From positions 1 to 5,091 of the forward strand of contig JAGRHM010000549.1 of assembly GCA_020445005.1 (NCBI GenBank): a stretch of DNA of 5,091 nucleotides, read 5' to 3'. The number at the start of each line of letters is the position of its first letter. Position 1 is the first letter of the stretch. Positions 1-5,013 of this stretch are shown piece by piece. The notes beneath the pieces are model-generated. The model did no database searches and was not told the DNA's origin. It saw only the letters and a list, made by a program, of their open reading frames with translations. The DNA is from Candidatus Competibacteraceae bacterium (lineage in GTDB: Bacteria > Pseudomonadota > Gammaproteobacteria > Competibacterales > Competibacteraceae). A program made the position numbers and the translations under genes.

Positions 1-1
1 C

Positions 2-46
2 CCTTTGCGCCTTGAAGAAATCCTGATGATGCAAAAGGCCGCTTGA
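2..46 (+). CDS. possible C-terminal end of a gene entering from the left
   Basis: Frame 2 is open from the window edge and reads PLRLEEILMMQKAA before a TGA at 44-46. The other two plus frames stop sooner, at 13-15 and 24-26. The hydrophobic/charged pattern would suit the last helix of a real protein, but fourteen codons cannot identify a family and may be open by chance. If real, the gene converges on the minus-strand gene that ends at 91. Confidence 0.25.
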   Translation, partial: PLRLEEILMMQKAA

Positions 47-90
47 TGCCCAAGCAACAACGGGTCAATGTCCCTTTTCCCTTCTCGCCT

Positions 91-475
91 TTATCCGGAA
101 AAGTGGCTTACAGTGGTTTGAGCCCAGTGCCTGGCTATTTGGCGGTCTTCTGTTTCTGCTGTAATAATGTAAGTGTAAGCTAAATCAATGGATTTCCCAT
201 TGACATACACTTCGTAATCGTCACCGCGCCCGGCGTCCCAGGCTTTCACTTCCAGGGAAGACACCGTATTGAAGGTGGGGCCGCCCTGTTCATGGGGTTG
301 TTCTCCGCAAAGCTCACAGAGGGAACCGATGGGATCGCCGACGTGAACATTAAGCACTAAAGGCATCCGCTTGCGCCCTGGTCAGCACTTGGCACTGGTC
401 GGCGAGCGCTCCGTTTGAAACGCCCATTGCCAGAGCGAAGCCACTCAAAACATGGATCAGTATGATACGTTTCAT
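91..475 (-). pseudogene. small exported protein gene broken by one frameshift
   Basis: Reading leftward, an ATG at 475-473 has AAGAGG (487-482) six bases upstream. It opens MKRIILIHVL followed by a hydrophobic stretch ending in GALA, then DQCQVLTRAQADAFSA and a TAA at 352-350. That is a classic signal peptide with cleavage expected after residue 25 (Ala-Leu-Ala). The frame one base over is open to TAA at 93-91. It continues with VHVGDPIGSLCELCGEQ, a CxxC motif, and later DDYEVYVNGKSIDLAYTY. Read through one extra T (or a 2-base loss) near 350-352, the two halves join into about 128 residues: signal peptide, a Cys three residues into the mature part, CxxC, then a beta-rich segment. The YEVYVNGKxxDLAYTY segment resembles small exported proteobacterial proteins of unknown function; this is from memory. 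The TAA at 350-352 truncates the product to 41 residues. An internal ATG at 366 could express only an unexported C-terminal part. It lies 85 bp downstream of the ABM gene on the same strand. A sequencing error is the main alternative. Confidence 0.72.
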
Positions 476-560
476 CGTGGGCCTCTTGTCTCAGAAAGGG
501 ATGCTTGATGCATGACTCGAAAGGGTGACTGGCTTTATCGGTGAATTTTTAAGGCGTGGG

Positions 561-902
561 TTAGACAGCGGGCTTGCGCCCATAAGCACGTTCAACCTTG
601 GCGATGCGCAGTTCATAGTGATTGTACCAGGCCGCTTTACCCAACGCTTGGGCCGCCACATGGTCAATATGGGTTTGCCAATGGGTTATCGCTTCAGCCG
701 AGGCCCAGTACGAGACGGTGATACCGAAGCCATCTTGGCCGCGCGCGCTCTCTATGCCAAGGAACCCCGGTTGCTGAGAGGCCAGCGCGACCATTTTTTC
801 AGCCATTTGGGCATAGCCATGGTCACCGGGCGTTCGGAGGGAGGAAAAAATCACCGCGTAGTACGGCGGTGGCGGCGTCTTGGAAAAGGCGGAGGTCGTC
901 AT
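561..902 (-). CDS. antibiotic biosynthesis monooxygenase (ABM) family protein
   Basis: A complete 113-residue protein starting MTTSAFSK and ending AYGRKPAV. The body matches the ABM-domain pattern (ferredoxin-like alpha+beta fold, usually a dimer): YYAVIFSSLRT as first strand near residues 14-24, a helix with MAEKMVALASQQPGFLGIES (residues 34-53), the DGFGITVSYWAS strand (57-68), a helix with ITHWQTHIDHVAAQ (72-85), and the closing WYNHYELRIAKVERAYG (91-107). Members close to this one are common single-domain cytoplasmic proteins, generally of unknown substrate. Some ABM proteins are cofactor-free monooxygenases or heme-degrading enzymes, but nothing here fixes a reaction. The start at 902 is the only good one, although the upstream Shine-Dalgarno is weak (AAGG about eleven bases away). 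It may be cotranscribed with the broken exported-protein gene downstream at 475. The plus-strand open frame across this region is its shadow. Confidence 0.9.
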   Translation of the reverse strand: MTTSAFSKTPPPPYYAVIFSSLRTPGDHGYAQMAEKMVALASQQPGFLGIESARGQDGFGITVSYWASAEAITHWQTHIDHVAAQALGKAAWYNHYELRIAKVERAYGRKPAV

Positions 903-1064
903 GGTGAATGCTGAGCCTTAGCGGCTGAGCCCAGCCCTTTACCGTGAAAATAGCTCCCCATTTTCATAGCCGGGGGTGGTCGCCGGTACGGCGAGCATGA
1001 CGGTTTAAGGTCATTCAATATATTGACTAATAACAATAATTTTTCAAAAACTTTGAGGACGCCC

Positions 1065-1238
1065 ATGTTTAGTGACATCTTCCAGCGCTTTATTCAAAAA
1101 CGGCCTGTTGCAACGATGGTGCTATCTTGCTAGAAAATTTTTTGAATGCCGATAAACTGAATCGTTGGTTTGATACGGTTCGCTGATCTCAGTATACCAA
1201 AAACATCTTGTTTTCGTCGATTGTGGGTTTAACTTGCC
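1065..1238 (+). pseudogene. IS4-type transposase, 5' remnant with frameshift and stop
   Basis: An ATG at 1065 with GAGGA five bases upstream (1055-1059) begins MFSDIFQRFIQKRPVATMVL. It stops at TAG 1131-1133. In the frame beginning at 1130 the sequence continues LENFLNADKLNRWFDTVR, then a TGA at 1184-1186, then SQYTKNILFSSIVGL. This order (short N-terminal helix, a leucine-rich segment, then QYTxxxLFSSIV) is the familiar N-terminus of one group of IS4-family DDE transposases. A loss of one base near 1126-1129 and a point-mutated codon at 1184 explain the damage. The remnant ends exactly where the terminal repeat of the first ISAs1 element begins, so that element or a later deletion removed the rest. 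The catalytic region is absent from the window. The left end of the original element could not be located because its right repeat is missing. The family call is from remembered motifs. Confidence 0.72.
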
Positions 1239-1259
1239 CAGGGCAATCGCGCTATGTGG
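1239..1259. repeat. left terminal inverted repeat of ISAs1 copy 1
   Basis: The outermost 21 bases (CAGGGCAATCGCGCTATG plus TGG) are the exact reverse complement of 2442-2462. The similarity to copy 2 extends inward through GGGGATTGACA with one mismatch. Confidence 0.95.
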
Positions 1260-1263
1260 GGGA

Positions 1264-1293
1264 TTGACAGGAGGCGGCTCGCTGGGGTAACGG
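1264..1293 (+). promoter_or_regulatory. possible transposase promoter of copy 1 (weak -10)
   Basis: A consensus -35 box TTGACA lies at 1264-1269, just inside the left terminal repeat and pointing at the transposase. The best -10 at 17-18 bp spacing is poor (TAACGG, 1288-1293). The same TTGACA is conserved in copy 2, which argues for a role, but it could also be part of the transposase-binding end. Confidence 0.3.
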
Positions 1294-1321
1294 GAGGGGA
1301 TTGATCGGATGAAGAGAACTG

Positions 1322-2449
1322 ATGCTGCCCAAACTACTCGACCCACGCCCGTATTTCGCCAACCTGCCTGATCCGCGCCGCGAGACCCGCAACAAGTTGC
1401 ATCCACTGCAAGATATTCTGATGATTGTGCTGTGCGCCGCGCTGAGTGGCGTGGAAGATTGGGTCGGGATAGAAGCGTTTGCGGAAGAAAAAGAAGCGTG
1501 GTTACAGGGATTTCTGGACTTGCCCAACGGGATTCCCTCGCACGATACCTTGAGCGATGTCATGGGACGGATCGATCCGGGGGCCTTCCGACTGGGGTTC
1601 ACCGTTTGGGCGACGGCGGCGTTACCGAATTTAGCGGGCGAGCAGGTGTGTGTGGATGGCAAGGCCGTGCGCGGGAGTCGCGACGGCGAGCACCCGGCGG
1701 TGCATCTGGTCAGTGCGTTTGCCGGACAGGCGCGTTGGGTGTTGGCGCAGCAAGCGGTCGCTGAGAAGTCCAATGAGATCACCGCGATTCCGGACCTACT
1801 GGCGCTGCTCGACCTGCAGGGGGCCGTTGTGTCCGCCGATGCGATGAGTTACCAAAAAGCCATCGCGCAAACGATTGTCGAGGGTGGGGCTGACTCTGTG
1901 TTGGCACTCAAGGACAACCCTCCGACCCTGTGCGAGGACGTTCAACTCTGGCTCGATACCGAAGTCACCTGCAGGCGCCTGCCGGTCCAGGAAACGGTCG
2001 AGAAAGACCATGGCCGCCTTGAGATTCGGCACTACGCCCTGAGCAGTCACATTGACTGGCTGGAGGCGAAACCGGACTGGGCGGGCCTCCAAGCGGTCGG
2101 CCGGGTGGAATCCACCCGGATTATCGGCGACCAAACCAGCACAGAATGTCGCTACTTCTTATGCTCTTTCCCGGATCGAGAGCGGTTTGCGGCTGCAGTA
2201 CGCGGTCACTGGGGCATCGAAAATCAACAGCATTGGGTCTTGGATGTTCAGTTTGGCGAAAATGCCTGCCGGACCCGCAAAGATCACTCGGCAGAAAACC
2301 TGGCCTTGATCCGCCGGGTCGCCTTGAATGTGCTGCGCCACAATGGCCCAGCGCGTGACAGTATCCGCCGTTGCAAGCTCCGTGCCGCCCTCAATGATGA
2401 CTATCGGTTGCGCCTCCTCTTCGGCCAACTCAGCCCAGCTACCACATAG
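1322..2449 (+). CDS. ISAs1-family transposase (intact)
   Basis: A 375-residue DDE transposase that catalyses DNA cleavage and strand transfer at the element's own ends. Residues about 7-95 form the N-terminal helical domain typical of the family (DPRPYF, LPDPRR, DILMIVLCA, LPNGIPSHDTLSDVMGRIDP). The RNase H-like catalytic domain follows. It has D112 in VDGKAVRGS, D173 in SADAMSYQ and E300 in HWGIENQQHWVLDVQF, the three metal-binding positions, all present. The length is normal for the family. Two substitutions stand out against copy 2 and the usual pattern: DAMSYQ instead of DAMGCQ, and ADSVLALK where Tyr is usual. Both lie near catalytic strands and might lower activity. The start at 1322 is preceded by GAAGAGAACTG and aligns with the start of copy 2. 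The TAG stop (2447-2449) is encoded within the right terminal repeat. No frameshift is needed for expression. Confidence 0.95.
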   Translation: MLPKLLDPRPYFANLPDPRRETRNKLHPLQDILMIVLCAALSGVEDWVGIEAFAEEKEAWLQGFLDLPNGIPSHDTLSDVMGRIDPGAFRLGFTVWATAALPNLAGEQVCVDGKAVRGSRDGEHPAVHLVSAFAGQARWVLAQQAVAEKSNEITAIPDLLALLDLQGAVVSADAMSYQKAIAQTIVEGGADSVLALKDNPPTLCEDVQLWLDTEVTCRRLPVQETVEKDHGRLEIRHYALSSHIDWLEAKPDWAGLQAVGRVESTRIIGDQTSTECRYFLCSFPDRERFAAAVRGHWGIENQQHWVLDVQFGENACRTRKDHSAENLALIRRVALNVLRHNGPARDSIRRCKLRAALNDDYRLRLLFGQLSPATT

Positions 2450-2462
2450 CGCGATTGCCCTG
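2442..2462. repeat. right terminal inverted repeat of ISAs1 copy 1
   Basis: Exact reverse complement of 1239-1259. It contains the transposase stop codon at 2447-2449 and forms the left arm of the junction palindrome with copy 2. Confidence 0.95.
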
Positions 2463-2491
2463 CGTCTCCAGGCAGGGCAATCGCGCTATGT
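2444..2491. repeat. 48-bp junction palindrome between the two ISAs1 copies
   Basis: The right end of copy 1 (2444-2462) and the left end of copy 2 (2473-2491) are reverse complements over 19 bp with no mismatch. They are separated by CGTCTCCAGG (2463-2472). On either strand this can fold into a 19-bp hairpin with a 10-base loop. Such a structure could terminate or attenuate transcription between the elements and is a known type of obstacle for replication. The arrangement follows directly from two like-oriented elements abutting. Confidence 0.9.
2473..2490. repeat. left terminal inverted repeat of ISAs1 copy 2
   Basis: CAGGGCAATCGCGCTATG, identical to the outer 18 bases of copy 1 and the exact reverse complement of 3681-3698. 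A TA replaces TG just inside compared with copy 1. Confidence 0.94.
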
Positions 2492-2497
2492 AGGGGA

Positions 2498-2527
2498 TTG
2501 ACAAGCGGTACGTTGCCCAAGTATGGG
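2498..2527 (+). promoter_or_regulatory. possible transposase promoter of copy 2
   Basis: A consensus -35 TTGACA at 2498-2503, followed after 18 bp by TATGGG (2522-2527), a partial -10. The -35 sits at the same place as in copy 1. Sequence inspection only. Confidence 0.35.
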
Positions 2528-2536
2528 AAGGCAACG
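2511..2536 (+). promoter_or_regulatory. leader hairpin upstream of the copy 2 transposase
   Basis: CGTTGCC (2511-2517) pairs perfectly with GGCAACG (2530-2536) around a 12-base loop, just before the Shine-Dalgarno GGAG (2544-2547). The corresponding stretch of copy 1 is unrelated in sequence and has no such stem. It could limit expression from outside transcripts, as leader structures do in several IS families. That role is inference. Confidence 0.4.
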
Positions 2537-2554
2537 CTTGTATGGAGAAAACCG

Positions 2555-3685
2555 ATGCTGCCCCAATTGCTGGACCCGCGCCCGTATTTAGTCGATCTGC
2601 CCGATCCACGCCGCGCGACCCAAAACAAGCTCCATAAATTGCATGATATTTTGATGATTGTGCGGTGCGCGGTACTCAGCGGCGTTGAAGACTGGGTGGG
2701 GATGGAAGCGTTTGCCGAGGAGAAGGAAGCCTGGTTGCGGAGCTTTTTGGACTTGCCCAATGGCATTCCCTCGCACGACACCTTGAGCGATGTTATGGGA
2801 CGGATCGATCCAGGGGCCTTCCAGACGGCCTTTACCGCCTGGGCGATGGCCGCCTTGCCGAGCTTGGCCGCCGAGCAGGTCGGTGTCGATGGCAAGGCGG
2901 TGCGCGGCAGTCGGGATGGCGCGAATCCGGCGGTGCATCGGGTCAGTGCGTTTGCCGGACAGGCGTGTTGGGTGTTGGCGCAACAAGCGGTGGCCGAGAA
3001 ATCCCATGAGATGACGGCGATCCCCGACCTGTTGGCCCTGCTCGACCTGCACGGCGCGGTGGTGTCCGCCGATGCCATGGGCTGTCAGAGGGCCATTGCA
3101 CAAACGATCATCGACGCCGGCGCTGATTACGTCCTGGCCTTGAAGGACAACCATCCGACCCTCTGCGAGGCGGTCCAACTCTGGCTGGATACCGAAGTCG
3201 CGCACGAGCGCCTGCCCGTCCAGGAGAGACCGTCGAGAAAGACCATGACCGGATTGAGATGCGGCGCTATGCGCTGAGCAGTTCTATTGATTGGCTCGAC
3301 GCGAGACCGGACTGGGCGGGACTGCAAGCCGTCGGGCGGGCGGAGTCCACCTGCATTATCGGGGAAAAAACCAGCACCGAATGCCGCTACTTCCTGTGCT
3401 CGTTCCCAGAACGGGACCGGTTCGCCGCCATCGTGCGCGGCCACGGGGGCATCGAAAACCAACAACACTGGGTCTTGGACGTGCAATTCGGCGAGGATGC
3501 CTGCCGGGCCCGGCAGGCCCATTCCGCCGAAAACCTGGCCCTCATCCGCCGCATGGCTCTGAATGTGCTGCGCCACAACGGCCCAGCCGCGCGACAGCAT
3601 CCGCCGTCGCAAGTTCCGGGCTGCACTCAACGATGATTACCGCTTGCGCTTGCTCCTCGGCCAGCCCAGTCTGGCTACCGCATAG
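2555..3685 (+). pseudogene. ISAs1-family transposase, two frameshifts
   Basis: The start at 2555 aligns with that of copy 1 and has GGAG seven bases upstream. A TTG farther upstream at 2498 is inside the -35 box and is not a credible start. Frame 1 gives MLPQLLDPRP through LPVQE, including D112 (VDGKAVRGS) and D173 (SADAMGCQ). At 3224-3229 a duplicated GA (GAGAGA where copy 1 has the equivalent of GAGA) adds two bases, and frame 1 then ends at a stop just after 3277. The next frame carries MRRYALSS, DWLDARPDWAGLQAVG and the catalytic Glu at 3454-3456. There GHGGIEN replaces GHWGIEN, a Trp-to-Gly change. An extra C near 3587-3588 shifts again, and the third segment RDSIRRRKFRAALNDDYRLRLLLGQ ends at TAG 3683-3685 inside the right repeat. 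The insertions sum to +3, so only the middle ~360 bp is out of phase. No slippery-site arrangement typical of programmed frameshifting is evident, so decay is the simplest reading. Confidence 0.92.
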
Positions 3686-3698
3686 CGCGATTGCCCTG
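3681..3698. repeat. right terminal inverted repeat of ISAs1 copy 2
   Basis: Exact reverse complement of 2473-2490. It contains the transposase stop at 3683-3685. Sequence of a different IS family begins immediately after it. Confidence 0.94.
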
Positions 3699-4008
3699 GC
3701 ATGGGCCTGCAAATGAGACCATCAATGGGCTGTACAAGGCCGAGGTGATCCACCGGAAGTCTTGGCAGGGCCTGGAGACGGTGGAATGGGCCACCCTGAC
3801 CTGGGTGGACGGGTTCAACCATCGCAGACTGCTGGAGCCCATTGGTTACATTCCGCCGGCTGAGGCCGAAGCAGCCTACTATAGTCAAACCGTTTTTGGT
3901 TAGTTTACAAATTTTTCATTAATTTCAGTTACTTGTTTCATGAAAATCAATTAACATAAAACTGTTTGACTATATCGCCGACTCACCGAGTCCGCCATGG
4001 CGGCGTGA
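3699..4008 (+). pseudogene. IS3-family transposase OrfB, C-terminal fragment interrupted by a MITE
   Basis: The readable frame (codon phase of 3700) gives GPANETINGLYKAEVIHRKS, then WATLTWVDGFNHRRLLEPIG and IPPAEAEAAYY. This is the end of the integrase-like catalytic core of IS3-family OrfB. The Glu at 3715-3717 corresponds to the third residue of the DDE triad. The two catalytic Asp residues lie upstream and are lost. As it stands the frame ends with YYSQTVFG and TAG at 3901-3903, but SQTVFG is encoded by the inserted 91-bp element. Joining TA at 3880-3881 directly to 3975 restores YYRRLTESAMAA and a TGA at 4006-4008, a C-terminus usual for this transposase group. The inserted length plus duplication is 93 bp, so the phase is kept on both sides. 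Confidence 0.9.
3882..3972. mobile_element. 91-bp MITE-like element with TA target duplication
   Basis: The element begins TAGTCAAACCGTTTT and ends, read from the other strand, TAGTCAAACAGTTTT. The outer 24 bases of the two ends match at 20 positions. It is flanked by TA on both sides (3880-3881 and 3973-3974). It is about 24% G+C by count, far below its surroundings, and codes for nothing. Excising it with one TA restores the IS3 OrfB reading frame to a standard C-terminus, which fixes both borders independently of the repeats. TA duplication is the hallmark of IS630/Tc1-mariner-type transposases, so it is most likely a non-autonomous derivative of such an element, moved in trans. No parent transposase is in the window. 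That parentage is inference; the borders are seen directly. Confidence 0.85.
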
Positions 4009-4047
4009 CCCACAGCAATCAGCCTCTGGAATTCCCAGGGCGGTTCA

Positions 4048-4371
4048 TTTTCGAAGATGAGTTCAGGTGTGTTGAATCCTGGTTAAAACGGACCGATCTA
4101 AAGTGAACTTGATAGGGGTTGTGAATAACCATTATGGCCTGAAAAAGGCTGTGAACCATCGGCCTGATAGGCCATCCAGGATTGGTATAGAATGTGCCCT
4201 TTCTGTAGTGAGCTTTTCTTTGTGGCAATAGATAAGAGGTTTCCAGGACAACGACTGAGGTTGCTCCACTTAAGTATCTCAAATCGTTAATGCCCGTTTG
4301 GATTAAAGAGAAGCGATGCACTGTAGGTCATTCAACCTTCAGAAACTGAAATGCCTGGGAAGAGACACGTC
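4048..4371. other. intergenic stretch with no supported gene
   Basis: About 320 bp between the IS3 end and the next gene. Open frames on both strands are short, have no recognisable motif and show no good ribosome binding site. A small inverted repeat GGCCT-GAT-AGGCC lies at 4161-4173, without a T-tract. A TAGAAT (4188-4193) resembles a -10 box but has no acceptable -35. The promoter of the gene at 4372 is presumably here, but I cannot place it. Confidence 0.5.
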
Positions 4372-4932
4372 ATGCGAAAATTCACAATCACCGGTGCGAC
4401 GCATAAAGGCAAGCACATCGAAGTCACGAAATATATCAAGACAGCCGATGGCATCGAAATCCAAATTGAACACAATGTGCCAAGTACGGCTGGCAAGCAA
4501 CTACGCTGGGTTCAGACCGTCACTGAGAATGGGACATTCTACAATACGTGCAAATTACGCACCTATGTTGACCCGTTTGGAAAAGGACGCATCCACACAG
4601 TCGCACTGCCAGCGGTGCCTGGCGTTTGCAAGGCGGATGACGCAAAGCCGTTTTATTATACGGACGCGGAGTTTGCCGCTGGCGATGGTAGTTTTTATGA
4701 CAGACCTTCAGAAAGCCCGCCAGCATCCGGACGAACATGGATTAAATTTATCACGGCTCTCACTGAAGTCACGGGGACAAAGGTCCACCACCTTGTTGCA
4801 ATTTCTTGGGGTTTTGACCGCCTTGCCGATGGCACAGTCCTCGCCGCGGCTATTGTTCGACCAACCACTGCTGAAATGAAGGCCCATGGCCAAGCGCTCA
4901 AGAGAATGTACCCTAGCTATACATATACTTGA
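4372..4932 (+). CDS. hypothetical protein of unknown function (186 aa)
   Basis: Starts MRKFTITGATHKGKHIEVTK and ends RMYPSYTYT. I chose 4372 over the in-frame ATG at 4351 because GGGAAGAG (4357-4364) sits seven bases before it. I do not recognise the family. There is no signal peptide or membrane segment, so a cytoplasmic or non-classically released protein is expected. It has many short beta-prone stretches, two Cys (60 and 86), and motifs that look domain-like: LRWVQTVTENGTFYNTC (44-60), TYVDPFG (64-70), KPFYYTDAEF (92-101), FYDRPSESPP (108-117) and LVAISWGFDRLADGTVLAAA (141-160). The YVDP...PFYYTD...FYDRP...W...SWGF arrangement recalls a loosely similar set of hypothetical proteins, from memory only. 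A strong terminator follows eight bases after the stop, so it is probably a single-gene transcript. Lower G+C than the IS genes and its position beside an IS cluster suggest accessory DNA. Confidence 0.82.
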   Translation: MRKFTITGATHKGKHIEVTKYIKTADGIEIQIEHNVPSTAGKQLRWVQTVTENGTFYNTCKLRTYVDPFGKGRIHTVALPAVPGVCKADDAKPFYYTDAEFAAGDGSFYDRPSESPPASGRTWIKFITALTEVTGTKVHHLVAISWGFDRLADGTVLAAAIVRPTTAEMKAHGQALKRMYPSYTYT

Positions 4933-4939
4933 CCGACTC

Positions 4940-4965
4940 CCCGCTCTCAGCGAGCGGGATTTTTT
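4940..4965 (+). terminator. Rho-independent terminator
   Basis: CCCGCTC (4940-4946) pairs with GAGCGGG (4952-4958) around a TCAGC loop and is followed by ATTTTTT (4959-4965). It begins eight bases after the stop of the 186-residue gene and separates it from the gene at 5014. Confidence 0.88.
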
Positions 4966-5013
4966 CCACCGCGATAAGGAAAAACGCATTCATCCAACGC
5001 GTTGAGGAAAGCC

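Larger units (their letters stand above)
1239..2462 (+). mobile_element. complete ISAs1-family insertion sequence, copy 1
   Basis: A 1224-bp element bounded by 21-bp perfect inverted repeats that begin CAGGGCAATCGCGCTATG at 1239 and mirror at 2442-2462. It holds one intact transposase gene. The size, the single DDE gene and the CAGGG ends fit the ISAs1 family. Inside the left end, GGGGATTGA occurs at 1259-1267 and again at 1296-1304, a possible subterminal transposase site. The flanking 10-mers are TTAACTTGCC on the left and CGTCTCCAGG on the right, so there is no target duplication. The element therefore does not sit where it first inserted with both original flanks. The left flank is an IS4-type remnant; the right flank is a 10-bp gap to a second related element. 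Confidence 0.93.
2473..3698 (+). mobile_element. ISAs1-family insertion sequence, copy 2 (degenerate)
   Basis: A 1226-bp element in the same orientation as copy 1, with 18-bp perfect terminal repeats at 2473-2490 and 3681-3698 identical to those of copy 1. The 2-bp length difference is the sum of +2 and +1 insertions in the transposase and one base less in the leader. A hand comparison of the first ~224 residues gives about 40 differences (roughly 82% identity), so the copies are iso-elements rather than a recent duplication. The flanking 10-mers (CGTCTCCAGG left, GCATGGGCCT right) differ, so there is no target duplication. The transposase is broken, but with intact ends the element might still be mobilised in trans by the copy 1 enzyme. 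Confidence 0.92.
3699..4047 (+). mobile_element. IS3-family insertion sequence, 3' remnant
   Basis: Downstream of copy 2 lies the last part of an IS3-type OrfB, its stop codon and the element's right end. The end reads AGCCTCTGGAATTCCCAGGG then CGGTTCA, finishing in CA at 4047. Inward from the outside this is TGAACCGCCCTGGG, the TG...CA type of end known for IS3-group elements. The 5' portion (OrfA, most of OrfB and the left repeat) is missing from the window. A 91-bp MITE-like element interrupts it at 3882-3972. The left limit at 3699 is set by the ISAs1 repeat. Confidence 0.85.

Noticed and set aside
345..370. Programmed +1 frameshift like that in the release factor 2 gene
   Set aside because: The site is GCT-TAA-T rather than a Leu codon before TGA-C, and no upstream stimulatory Shine-Dalgarno is evident; mutation or sequencing error is simpler.
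525..914. Plus-strand open frame of 129 codons
   Set aside because: It lies opposite the ABM gene, whose protein is clearly family-like; this frame has no recognisable motifs.
910..994. Direct repeat GCTGAGCC (910-917, 924-931) and small hairpins at 945-966 and 980-994
   Set aside because: Short, no partner feature, and common by chance; not enough to call an operator or terminator.
2498..2554. Upstream TTG start giving a 19-residue extension of the copy 2 transposase
   Set aside because: The TTG is part of the -35-like TTGACA. Copy 1 starts at the position equivalent to 2555, and the ribosome binding site fits 2555.
1252..3205. Long open frames on the minus strand across both ISAs1 elements
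   Set aside because: They are antisense shadows of the GC-rich transposase genes. The same type of frame appears opposite both copies because the copies are homologous.
3980..4003. GACTC-ACC-GAGTC and CCGCCATGGCGG palindromes as a regulatory site or terminator
   Set aside because: They fall within the restored C-terminal codons of the IS3 transposase, have no T-tract, and are explained as coding sequence.
4019..4321. Minus-strand open frame of 100 codons
   Set aside because: It runs into the IS3 right end, has no recognisable motif and has no convincing start signal.
1009..4335. GGTCATTCAA present at both 1009-1018 and 4326-4335, possible outer duplication of a composite element
   Set aside because: About a dozen chance 10-bp repeats are expected in a window of this size, and neither copy lies at an element border.
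4316..4879. Plus-strand open frame of 187 codons overlapping the 186-residue gene
   Set aside because: Its composition is rich in Ser and Arg and lacks motif structure, while the overlapping frame has a better ribosome binding site and ends just before the terminator.
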